This document shows, one piece after another, positions 24,751 through 33,215 of a DNA stretch of 64,000 nt. The translations under genes were made by a program, and so were the position numbers. The stretch is taken from positions 1 through 64,000 of the forward strand of contig JBCBUY010000006.1 in assembly GCA_039817885.1 (NCBI GenBank), read 5' to 3'. The notes beneath the pieces were generated by a model. That model was given only the letters and a program-made list of their open reading frames with translations. It did not search any database and had not been told where the DNA came from. The DNA is from CALLCD01 sp039817885 (GTDB lineage Bacteria; Pseudomonadota; Alphaproteobacteria; Caulobacterales; Hyphomonadaceae). Each line of letters begins with the position of its first letter. Position 1 is the stretch's first letter.

Positions 24751-27482
24751 GCCTTTCAGTGTCGCCGCTTGCTGACACACCGGTCGATGCACTTCGTGTC
24801 GCGGCGGCCCATGCGCCGTATCTCGCAAGACTGGCCGACAAAGAATCGGAAACACTTCGCCGCTTAGACGGCACCGCGCCGGATCAGATCTGGAATGAAA
24901 TGATATCTGGGCTTTCAGATATCGGCCTTGAGACGGACCAAGACGATGTTATGCGGCATTTGCGCCGCGCCAAACGCCAGGCGCATCTCATCCTGGCGGG
25001 TGCCGACCTCTCTGGTCTTTGGCCCTTATCTCATGTGACGCAAAAAATGACCGAGTTCGCAGATGCCGCCACATCTGCTGCACTTACGTACTCAGCACAC
25101 TCATTCGATTTGTCATTAGCTGGATTGTTTGTCATCGCACTTGGTAAAATGGGTGCCGGCGAACTCAACTACTCTTCCGATATCGACGTCGCAGCGTTTT
25201 TCGATCCAGATCTATTTGATGGTGGCCGGCGCGCTCCCTCGGACAGCGCCCGCCGGATCATACAAAAGATGACACGTCTCCTGTCCGATCAGACGGCGGA
25301 CGGATATGTTCTGCGAACGGATCTTCGGTTACGCCCGGATCCATCTTCGACCCCAGTCGCCGTCTCAACCAAGATGGCCGAACTCTATTACGAGACGGTT
25401 GGTCAAAACTGGGAACGGATGGTTTGGATAAAGGCCCGCCCATGCGCAGGTGACGTCCGTGCAGCAGATAAGTTTGTCGATGCACTGTCTCCGTTTGTTT
25501 GGCGCCAACACCTGGATTACTGGGCGATTAGCGATATCCACGCTATCAAAAGAATGATCAATTCAAACGTCAATGCGCCTGATCTTGAAGCGGTTGATGC
25601 AGATCTGAAACTTGGCATCGGTGGCATCCGGGAAATCGAGTTTTTTGCGCAAACCCAACAACTTATTATGGGAGGGCGAGACGTCAGTCTGCAAGTGCGT
25701 GACACCGTGTCTGCTATCCAGACATTGCAGTCGACGAACCTCATCTCCGAAGCAGATGCTGATCATATGATCCGCTTCTATGAAGTCTTACGTGCCGTAG
25801 AGCATCGGGTTCAGATGCGCCAGGATGAGCAGACCCACGCATTGCCGCGCGATGAGGATCAGCGTGCGGACATTGCCGTATTGTGTGGAGTGAGCGATCT
25901 CGCCGCATTCGACGCATCTCTTCAGCTGGTGCGCCGCAAAGTGCACAGCATCTATCTGGATCTTTTCGGGGCCGAAGCCCGCGGTAAGACAGAAGCCGTC
26001 TCTGGCAATCTCGTATTCACTGGCGTTGATCCCGATCCGGGTACGGTGAAAACGCTGAAATCATTTGGATTCAATCATCCGGAACAGATCATTCAAAGTA
26101 TCGCGCAATGGCATAGGGGGCATATTCTTGCCACGCGATCTGTTCGCGGCCGCGAGATTCTCACCGCGCTGCTGCCTGGCTTGCTCTCAGACATGAGCGA
26201 GACCGGCGACCCCGACGAGGCCTTCAAGCGATTTCAGAACTTTGTCGAGCGATTACCATCAGGCGTGCAGTGCCTGTCCATGCTCCTCGCGGAGAAGGAT
26301 TTGAGAAAAGACCTCGTTGCGACATTGGGGCTGGCCCCACGCTTAGCGACAATTCTGGGCCGCCAGCCGCAACTGATAGAAGCCCTTCTGACATCCGAAC
26401 AGACTGTTTCGCTGTCGGCTCTATCGGAAGAAACCTTCGAAGACGCGATGAACCAGGCACGCCGATTTGTTCGCGAAGCTGCCGTCAGAATCGGACACGG
26501 CCTGCTTCATGGGCACCTTGCGGCCGGCGAGGCAGGCACGGCGTATAGCGACCTGGCCGATACAACCATTGCCGCCATGGCCGATGCAGCTGAGCGCGAA
26601 ACGGAGCGAAAATTCGGATCTGCACCTGGCGACTGGTGCGTTGTTGCTCTGGGTAAACTTGGGGGATACGCGCTGACGGCGGGATCGGATCTCGATCTCA
26701 TGGTGATTTACGACATGCGGGACGATACAGCGGGGCCGGTTTGGTTCACCCGATTTACGCAGCGCCTGATTACGGCGTTGTCGGCGGACACCGCTGAAGG
26801 CCAACTCTATGAGGTTGACATGCGCCTGAGACCTTCAGGTCGGTCAGGGCCCGTCGCAGTGAGATTATCAAGTTTTGAGAAGTATCATAGAGACGAGGCG
26901 TGGACCTGGGAGCATATGGCCCTGACCCGGCTGCGCCCGGTTTGCGGCAATACGGACCTCTCAAACAAAATACGGGCAACGAGCCAACGTCTTCTCGTCG
27001 AAGCACCACGGCGCGATGAACTCACGGAAGATATTCTGGACATGCGCCGCCGCCTTGCGCGCCAAAAGCCGAGCCAGGGACTGTGGGACCTGAAACAAGG
27101 GGAAGGCGGGGTGATTGATTTGGAGTTCATCGTCCAGCGTGAGCTTCTCATGCTGAACACCGCGGACCCGCCCGCCACAAGACTGTCAGATGCCATAAAA
27201 TTGCTGAAGCAATCCGAACGGCTGTCGGCGGATGAAGCCGCAGACCTGCTGGAAGCCGAAAGCGTCCTGTCTGCCTTACAGCAGATTCAGCGACTGGCGC
27301 TCACACAAGATATCGATCCCGCAACGATCTCCGATGGTTTGAAAGACCGGCTCGCCCGCGCGGTTGCTGCTTCTGACTTCGAGGAGGTTGAAAAAGACCT
27401 GCGCCGCGTGAAGTTCATCGTTCAGAACCTGCGCCGCAAACGGATCGGCGACATTGAGGGGGAGATATTAGTCGAGCTTTGA
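24747..27482 (+). CDS. glnE: Glutamine synthetase adenylyltransferase/deadenylase GlnE
   Basis: The 911-residue bifunctional enzyme tunes glutamine synthetase by adenylylation. The N-terminal deadenylase domain has ALGKMGAGELNYSSDIDVA (about 130-148) and the C-terminal adenylyltransferase domain has ALGKLGGYALTAGSDLDLMV (about 633-652). Both are nucleotidyltransferase metal-binding motifs. A helical PII-sensing region lies between. Length is normal for Alphaproteobacteria. It overlaps the kinase at its start, and its 3' end overlaps the convergent GFA gene by 15 bp. Confidence 0.95.
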   Translation: MSLSVSPLADTPVDALRVAAAHAPYLARLADKESETLRRLDGTAPDQIWNEMISGLSDIGLETDQDDVMRHLRRAKRQAHLILAGADLSGLWPLSHVTQKMTEFADAATSAALTYSAHSFDLSLAGLFVIALGKMGAGELNYSSDIDVAAFFDPDLFDGGRRAPSDSARRIIQKMTRLLSDQTADGYVLRTDLRLRPDPSSTPVAVSTKMAELYYETVGQNWERMVWIKARPCAGDVRAADKFVDALSPFVWRQHLDYWAISDIHAIKRMINSNVNAPDLEAVDADLKLGIGGIREIEFFAQTQQLIMGGRDVSLQVRDTVSAIQTLQSTNLISEADADHMIRFYEVLRAVEHRVQMRQDEQTHALPRDEDQRADIAVLCGVSDLAAFDASLQLVRRKVHSIYLDLFGAEARGKTEAVSGNLVFTGVDPDPGTVKTLKSFGFNHPEQIIQSIAQWHRGHILATRSVRGREILTALLPGLLSDMSETGDPDEAFKRFQNFVERLPSGVQCLSMLLAEKDLRKDLVATLGLAPRLATILGRQPQLIEALLTSEQTVSLSALSEETFEDAMNQARRFVREAAVRIGHGLLHGHLAAGEAGTAYSDLADTTIAAMADAAERETERKFGSAPGDWCVVALGKLGGYALTAGSDLDLMVIYDMRDDTAGPVWFTRFTQRLITALSADTAEGQLYEVDMRLRPSGRSGPVAVRLSSFEKYHRDEAWTWEHMALTRLRPVCGNTDLSNKIRATSQRLLVEAPRRDELTEDILDMRRRLARQKPSQGLWDLKQGEGGVIDLEFIVQRELLMLNTADPPATRLSDAIKLLKQSERLSADEAADLLEAESVLSALQQIQRLALTQDIDPATISDGLKDRLARAVAASDFEEVEKDLRRVKFIVQNLRRKRIGDIEGEILVEL

Positions 27483-27857
27483 TTTATGGGCCAGGCGTCC
27501 GGCATTTTCTTCCCAGTTCTGTCCATCAAACGGCGAAATCTTCACGTCAAAGTCCTGCCAATTGTCGAGACACCGCCATGTTACAGCGATACCATCCGGA
27601 TTTGATCTTGGAATGTAAAAGCTCTTAATGCCGCAGATGGAGCAAAATAAGTGTCTGGCGACACTCGTATTGAATTTATACTCCGTAAGTTGAGCGCGAC
27701 CGCTCAGTAAATTAAATCGCGCCGCAGGCACGATCACATGAATATTTCCAGACTTTGCGCATATGGAGCAGTTGCAGTCTTCGACCTCGATCTTATCAGG
27801 CAGGTCTACTTCGAAGCGCACGGCTCCGCAGTGGCAGCCGCCTCGCCGCAGGCTCAT
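27468..27857 (-). CDS. GFA-domain (CENP-V-like) zinc protein
   Basis: The 129 residues have the GFA zinc-binding cysteine pattern: CHCGAVRFEV at 8, CNCSICAKSGN near 28, and FCSICGIKSFYIP near 72. Despite the family name (glutathione-dependent formaldehyde-activating enzyme), most members have no proven activity. Its ATG overlaps the mutB stop as ATGA, so it should be translated with methylmalonyl-CoA mutase. The 3' end overlaps glnE on the other strand. Confidence 0.88.
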   Translation of the reverse strand: MSLRRGGCHCGAVRFEVDLPDKIEVEDCNCSICAKSGNIHVIVPAARFNLLSGRAQLTEYKFNTSVARHLFCSICGIKSFYIPRSNPDGIAVTWRCLDNWQDFDVKISPFDGQNWEENAGRLAHKSKLD

Positions 27858-29995
27858 ATTTCTTGATCTTCAATCGTATCAAGCATCAACACCGCGCAGT
27901 CAGATATAACAGTCCCCGGAGGAAAAATAGCCGCGGCCCCCGCTGCTCTCAGCGCATCGAAATCCTGGGGTGGAATAACCCCGCCAACAACAATGCTCGT
28001 CTTGGCGGCCCCTTCATTGCCGAGCGCCCGCCGAAGTTCTGGGACAAGGGTGAGATGGCCGGCGGCGAGCGAGGAGGCTGCGATAATATCAACATCTGCG
28101 GCAAGCGCGTCAGCGGCGGCCTCTTCTGGCGTCTGAAATAGGGGGCCGATAATGACCTCCCATCCGAGATCGGACAGGCCCGAAGCAACAACCTTTTGCC
28201 CGCGGTCATGGCCATCCTGGCCCATCTTTGCGATGTAGATCTTCGGCTTTCGGCCCTTTGCTTCTGCAAATTTGATCGCTCTGGCTTCTGCTTCCTGGCC
28301 CTTGGCAGTCGTCTTGACGCCATCGCCATAGACCCCCTGGATTGAGCGGATCGTCGCTTTGTGGCGCCCGGAGGCGTGTTCAACAGCCAGCGAAATTTCG
28401 CCAACGGTTGCCTTGGCGCGCGCAGCGTCGACGCTAAGCGCGAGCAGATTGCCTTGCCCTGTCTCTGCGGCTTGGCGGATAGCGTTGAGCGCCGCGTCCA
28501 CCGCGCCTTCATCACGCTGATCTTTCAGCCGGGAAAGCTTATCGAGTTGCATGTTTCGAACGGCAGCGTTGTCCACCTTTAGTACGGGAACATCTTCCGG
28601 TTCTTGCAAGAGAAACTTGTTGACGCCGACAACGGTTTGCTCACCAGAGTCGATGCGTGCCTGCGTCTTCGCGGCGGCTTCCTCAATGCGGAGCTTAGGC
28701 AGTCCGTCTTCAATGGCGGCCGCCATGCCACCCATTTTTTCAACTTCAGTAATGTGTGCCATAGCTTTGATGGCGAGATCGTTTGTCAGGCGCTCTACAT
28801 AATAAGAGCCTCCCCAAGGGTCGATGGTCTGACAAGCGCCAGCTTCCTGTTGCAGGAATAGCTGGGTGTTGCGCGCGATTCTCGCAGAAAAATCCGTAGG
28901 AAGCGCAAGAGCTTCGTCAAAGCTGTTTGTGTGCAGACTCTGTGTCTGTCCACCAGTCGCGGCAATAGCTTCAAGGCATGTGCGAATGACATTGTTATAA
29001 ACATCCTGAGCGGTCAGCGACCACCCGGAGGTTTGACTATGGGTGCGAAGACTCAAGGATTTGTCTGATTGCGGATCGAATTGCTTGACCAGCTTTGCCC
29101 ACAAAAGCCGAGCGGCGCGAAGCTTCGCAACTTCCATGAACGTGTTCATGCCGATCGCCCAGAAGAAGGAGAGGCGAGGGGCAAACGCGTCGATGTCCAA
29201 CCCGGCGGCGAGGCCAGCGCGGATATAGTCAATTCCGTCGGCCAGAGTGTAGCCCAGCTCCAGGTCCGCTGTGGCACCGGCTTCCTGCATATGGTAGCCG
29301 CTGATGGAGATCGAGTTGAACCGCGGCATGTTCTCGGACGTATACGAGAAAATATCGGATATGATCCGCATGGAGATTTTCGGCGGATAGATATAAGTAT
29401 TCCGTACCATGAACTCTTTCAGAATATCATTCTGAATGGTGCCGGACAGTTTGCTCGGTGATACGCCCTGTTCTTCTGCTGCGATGATATAGAGCGCCAT
29501 GACGGGCAAAACGGCACCGTTCATGGTCATGGATACACTCATTTGGTCGAGAGGAATGCCTTCAAACAGTGTGCGCATATCGAGGATGGAGTCGATGGCC
29601 ACGCCGGCCATGCCAACATCTCCAACCACACGCGGATGGTCAGAATCATACCCCCTATGCGTCGCCAGATCGAAGGCGACAGAGAGCCCTTTCTGTCCAG
29701 CCGCCAGATTCCGTCGGTAGAAGGCATTTGAATCTTCCGCAGTCGAGAATCCCGCATACTGACGGATGGTCCAGGGGCGCTGCGTGTACATGGTCGGATA
29801 GGGGCCGCGGCCGAAGGGGGCCAGCCCCGGATAATCGTCAAGAAAGTCGAGGTCTTTTGTGTCGCGGCTGCTATAGGCAGCGCGCACATCAATGCCTTCG
29901 GGTGTTTGCCATACGCCGCCGGCTGGGGCGGTGTCCGCGCCGTTGATGGCTGGTGTGCCAAGCTCCAGCTTCGTGAAATCCGGAAAAGTGCTCAT
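27854..29995 (-). CDS. mutB: Methylmalonyl-CoA mutase large (alpha) subunit
   Basis: The 713-residue adenosylcobalamin enzyme interconverts (R)-methylmalonyl-CoA and succinyl-CoA in propionate/odd-chain and branched-chain catabolism. The substrate TIM barrel contains YPTMYTQRPWTIRQYAGFS and FDLATHRGYDSDHPRV. The C-terminal B12 domain has the cobalt-binding DxHxxG as KMGQDGHDRGQ (about 588-598). Length is normal. It overlaps mutA upstream and the GFA gene downstream, each by four bases. Confidence 0.96.
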   Translation of the reverse strand: MSTFPDFTKLELGTPAINGADTAPAGGVWQTPEGIDVRAAYSSRDTKDLDFLDDYPGLAPFGRGPYPTMYTQRPWTIRQYAGFSTAEDSNAFYRRNLAAGQKGLSVAFDLATHRGYDSDHPRVVGDVGMAGVAIDSILDMRTLFEGIPLDQMSVSMTMNGAVLPVMALYIIAAEEQGVSPSKLSGTIQNDILKEFMVRNTYIYPPKISMRIISDIFSYTSENMPRFNSISISGYHMQEAGATADLELGYTLADGIDYIRAGLAAGLDIDAFAPRLSFFWAIGMNTFMEVAKLRAARLLWAKLVKQFDPQSDKSLSLRTHSQTSGWSLTAQDVYNNVIRTCLEAIAATGGQTQSLHTNSFDEALALPTDFSARIARNTQLFLQQEAGACQTIDPWGGSYYVERLTNDLAIKAMAHITEVEKMGGMAAAIEDGLPKLRIEEAAAKTQARIDSGEQTVVGVNKFLLQEPEDVPVLKVDNAAVRNMQLDKLSRLKDQRDEGAVDAALNAIRQAAETGQGNLLALSVDAARAKATVGEISLAVEHASGRHKATIRSIQGVYGDGVKTTAKGQEAEARAIKFAEAKGRKPKIYIAKMGQDGHDRGQKVVASGLSDLGWEVIIGPLFQTPEEAAADALAADVDIIAASSLAAGHLTLVPELRRALGNEGAAKTSIVVGGVIPPQDFDALRAAGAAAIFPPGTVISDCAVLMLDTIEDQEI

Positions 29996-31926
29996 ATCGT
30001 AATCCCCAGCTCTGCATGGGCAAGCTCCAGAGCGGCGACCACATCCACACCGATATGGATGTGACTGTCGACGCCATTAGCTTCGTATTTTCCCGCGAGA
30101 TATAGCCGCTGAACCCCCGCGGCTTTCAGCGCGCTGGCGGCGTCCAGGGCGTCCGTCTCATAGCGCGCATCGGAACCGCAAAGGCAGGCAATAACGCACC
30201 CGGAAGCGTGCCAGGCCGCGGTGAGTTCTGCTGCATCTTTTGGCGGTACAGGTGGCTCCTTTGCGTCGATACCACCTGCGGCAAAAAGGTTTCGGGCAAA
30301 GTCGGCCCTCGCCGTATGCTCTGCTAGCGGTCCTAAGGTTGCAATAAAAACGGCCGGACGAACCCCAGTGAATTGTTCTTGTCGATCAGCGTGGTCACGC
30401 AGGCGTTCGAAGCTTTCAGCCAGGCGCATCGGCCAAAGCGGGGACGCAAGTGTCTCGCCATCCTTTGGGGGCAGTTCTGCAACTTCATCCACATCAATCG
30501 TATCCGCCGCGACTTTCCATCCGGACAAATCCGCCAAGGGTGCGTCGATCTCGTCGAGCAGTGGAAACTCACTGACACCGGTGATCGGCTGCTTGCGGCG
30601 CGCGATATTCTTCGTGATGTCTCCGCGCGCTTGTCTAACACGGTCCTGTAGCGCTTCTGCGATGAGTGAGTCGCCGAAACCGCCTTCGTGCTCAATCGCC
30701 TGAAACTCCGCCCACGCCGCGTCTGCCAGCGCATCTGCATGGCGCTCGACGAACCACGCACCGCCGGCAGGGTCAGCAACCCGTCCGATCTGGCTTTCTT
30801 CCTGGGCGATGATTTGAGTGTTTCGAGCAGTACGTCGCCCGAGCGCCTCAGCCACCCCGAGGGCGTCAGTAAACGGATTGAGGGTGACAATATCAGCGCC
30901 GCCGGCACCAGACGCAAAGCATGCCGCGGTATTGCGAAGCAGGTTCACCCAGGGGTCACGGCAAGTCAGCATGCGCCGCGAACTGACAGCTTGTAGCGTC
31001 ATGGGATATGGCTCAAGGCCGAGCGCTTCAACACATCTTGCCCAAAGCCTTCTGGCGGCTCTCAGCTTGGCGATCTGGAGACCGTAATTGGGATCTATCG
31101 CCAATGAAAACAGCATCTTACGTGCAATGTCGGGCGCTGGCAGTCCAGCACGATCCAAGCGGCGCAACGTATCTATGCCCTGAGCAATCAAGCCGCCAAG
31201 CTCCTGAGCGTCGGATCCACCAGCCTCATGTATCGGTCGACTGTCGATCCGGATGAGGTTGGCATTTGGAAAATCCGATAAAAGGTGCTGGGAAAGCACC
31301 GCTGTGCGCGTGAACGCGCTCTCCAGACTTTCCTCCAATGTTCCAAGTCGAGCGAGGGCCGCAAGGGGGGAAAGATTGAAGGCGAGCAGCTGACCGTCAC
31401 GTTGAGATTGGTCCGTCCCCCAGCGGGCGAGCAGCTGCGCAGTTTCCATACCGTAGCCCGCCGCCGCTCCAACCGGCTCGATCGCTATGGTCGCGATAGA
31501 TCCGTCGACACCGCTGAGCGCGGCTTTGAGACCGCTAAGATCGCCAATGGCGCATCCCTGAGCACCTGTGGGGTCGATAACCAATTCAATCGAGCTGACG
31601 CCGCAGAACAGATCATGCAGGATTTCCGAATTTGTGACGTTTGGGTCGGGGTGGGCAAAACTCTGCCGAATATCCCAAGGAAGGCTGGCAGTCTTCACAG
31701 CGTGCGCACCACGCAGATAGGGGGCATAGCCCGGCTGTCCAAGCGGATCGGTAGCAGAGGGCCAATCGGCCTCTCTATAGAGTGGTTTGACGGTCAGTCC
31801 GTCCGCTGTGCGCCGCTCAAGCTTCTCAGGACCTGCGCCTTTCAGAGCTTTGTTAACAGCCTGAATCCACGCGGATTCGTCAACATCCGGAAACTCGGAA
31901 GAAACGGTCAATCTGTCGTCGGCCAT
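29992..31926 (-). CDS. mutA: Methylmalonyl-CoA mutase small (beta) subunit
   Basis: The 644-residue partner of the large subunit keeps the mutase barrel fold (PLYREADWP near 49, ELGGLIAQGID, KLRAARRLWARCVEA) but lacks the DxHxxG cobalamin motif in its C-terminal domain, as expected for the non-catalytic beta chain of the heterodimer. AGAGGAT precedes the ATG. The gene is first in a mutA-mutB-GFA transcript. No epimerase or meaB gene is adjacent. Confidence 0.93.
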   Translation of the reverse strand: MADDRLTVSSEFPDVDESAWIQAVNKALKGAGPEKLERRTADGLTVKPLYREADWPSATDPLGQPGYAPYLRGAHAVKTASLPWDIRQSFAHPDPNVTNSEILHDLFCGVSSIELVIDPTGAQGCAIGDLSGLKAALSGVDGSIATIAIEPVGAAAGYGMETAQLLARWGTDQSQRDGQLLAFNLSPLAALARLGTLEESLESAFTRTAVLSQHLLSDFPNANLIRIDSRPIHEAGGSDAQELGGLIAQGIDTLRRLDRAGLPAPDIARKMLFSLAIDPNYGLQIAKLRAARRLWARCVEALGLEPYPMTLQAVSSRRMLTCRDPWVNLLRNTAACFASGAGGADIVTLNPFTDALGVAEALGRRTARNTQIIAQEESQIGRVADPAGGAWFVERHADALADAAWAEFQAIEHEGGFGDSLIAEALQDRVRQARGDITKNIARRKQPITGVSEFPLLDEIDAPLADLSGWKVAADTIDVDEVAELPPKDGETLASPLWPMRLAESFERLRDHADRQEQFTGVRPAVFIATLGPLAEHTARADFARNLFAAGGIDAKEPPVPPKDAAELTAAWHASGCVIACLCGSDARYETDALDAASALKAAGVQRLYLAGKYEANGVDSHIHIGVDVVAALELAHAELGITI

Positions 31927-32070
31927 AGGATCCTCTTATCTTGCGGACTTAGTGGCCGCGCATTCTTATGTGCGTCAAGTACGCGAAACGTCCGGCTGCC
32001 GCACCGTCACCCTTGCTCTTTGAGGAGCTGAGGCTAGGTGTGGTGAAAGAAATCAATGGGGAGATTCACC

Positions 32071-33057
32071 ATGGCCCTGCCACCCGTTCTGCAAAATCTG
32101 CGTATTCCCGTAATCGGATCGCCACTCTTTATCGTGTCCGGGCCCGAACTTGTGATTGCTCAATGCAAGGCAGGAATCGTTGGGTCCTTTCCAGCGCTGA
32201 ATGCGCGTCCCGATCATGTTGTTGGCGAATGGCTTGACCGAATCACAACCGAACTCGCCGAACATGACGAAAAGAACCCAGATCGGCCGGCGGCCCCTTT
32301 TGCGGTCAATCAGATCGTTCACAAATCGAATGATCGATTGATGCACGATGTCGAAATGTGCGTAAAATACAAAGTGCCGATTGTGATCACCTCACTTGGT
32401 GCCCGAACAGAGGTGAATGATGCGATACACTCTTATGGCGGCATCGTATTGCATGACATCATCAATATCGTCTTTGCCCATAAGGCCTTAGAGAAAGGTG
32501 CCGACGGGCTTATCGCTGTCGCGTCGGGCGCTGGTGGCCACGCTGGAACGCTGTCACCATTCGCGCTGATCCAGGAGATCCGGCAATTCTTCGACGGCCC
32601 ATTGGCTCTTTCGGGCTCGATTGCGACGGGCGGTGCTGTGGCGGCTGCCCAAGCCATCGGGGCCGATCTTGGCTATATCGGATCTGCCTTCATCGCCTGT
32701 AACGAGGCCAACGCTGTTGATGGCTACAAGGATATGATTGTCGACAGCGCCTCAAAAGACATTGTCTATTCAAACCTCTTCACCGGCGTACATGGCAATT
32801 ATCTTGCGCCGTCGATCGCCCAGGCAGGTCTCGATCCAAACGATCTTCCCCAAAGTGATCCATCAAAGATGAATTTTGGGTCCGGTGGCAATCAGAAATC
32901 GAAGGCGTGGAAAGATATCTGGGGCTGTGGGCAGGGCATTGGTGCCGTTGAGAAGCGCTACGCCGTTGCCGAATATGTCGACAAGCTGGAAGCAGAATAT
33001 CTTGCCGCTCTGAACGGTTTTAAAACGCAGACCTCTTATGGGCGAGCACTCGCCTGA
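32071..33057 (+). CDS. Nitronate monooxygenase family flavoprotein
   Basis: The 328-residue FMN TIM-barrel protein belongs to the NMO/2-nitropropane dioxygenase family. N-terminal RIPVIGSPLFIVSGPELV, the phosphate-binding AVASGAGGHAGTLSPF (about 150-165), and LSGSIATGGAVAAAQAIGADLGYIGSAF fit the family. It probably oxidises nitronates or acts as an FMN-dependent reductase; the true substrate is unknown. ATG 32071 follows GGGGAG at good spacing; ATG 32056 is in frame. It is divergent from the mutA operon. Confidence 0.88.
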   Translation: MALPPVLQNLRIPVIGSPLFIVSGPELVIAQCKAGIVGSFPALNARPDHVVGEWLDRITTELAEHDEKNPDRPAAPFAVNQIVHKSNDRLMHDVEMCVKYKVPIVITSLGARTEVNDAIHSYGGIVLHDIINIVFAHKALEKGADGLIAVASGAGGHAGTLSPFALIQEIRQFFDGPLALSGSIATGGAVAAAQAIGADLGYIGSAFIACNEANAVDGYKDMIVDSASKDIVYSNLFTGVHGNYLAPSIAQAGLDPNDLPQSDPSKMNFGSGGNQKSKAWKDIWGCGQGIGAVEKRYAVAEYVDKLEAEYLAALNGFKTQTSYGRALA

Positions 33058-33081
33058 GTTTTGTAGGGTCGGGCCGGCGGT

Positions 33082-33113
33082 CAGGTGTCCGGTTTGACGG
33101 GGCAAGTGTCCGG
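33082..33113. repeat. Imperfect 11-bp direct repeat spaced 21 bp
   Basis: CAGGTGTCCGG (33082-33092) and CAAGTGTCCGG (33103-33113) match at 10 of 11 positions with start points exactly 21 bp apart. They lie between two convergent gene ends, so promoter control is unlikely. They could be a worn mobile-element end. The remaining gap 33114-33215 shows nothing I recognise. Confidence 0.3.
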
Positions 33114-33215
33114 CTCGTATCCGGAACCCACCCCTGTCTTGGCACCCAAACCTCGAAAACCTCAACTATGTGAGCGTATTGGCGCTTTCGTGGACTATCC
33201 GCTTCGACCCGGCCG

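Noticed and set aside
31927..32070. Cobalamin riboswitch before mutA
   Set aside because: The 144-bp gap is too short and lacks the GCCACTG B12-box; the GCCACTAAG seen there is a partial chance match.
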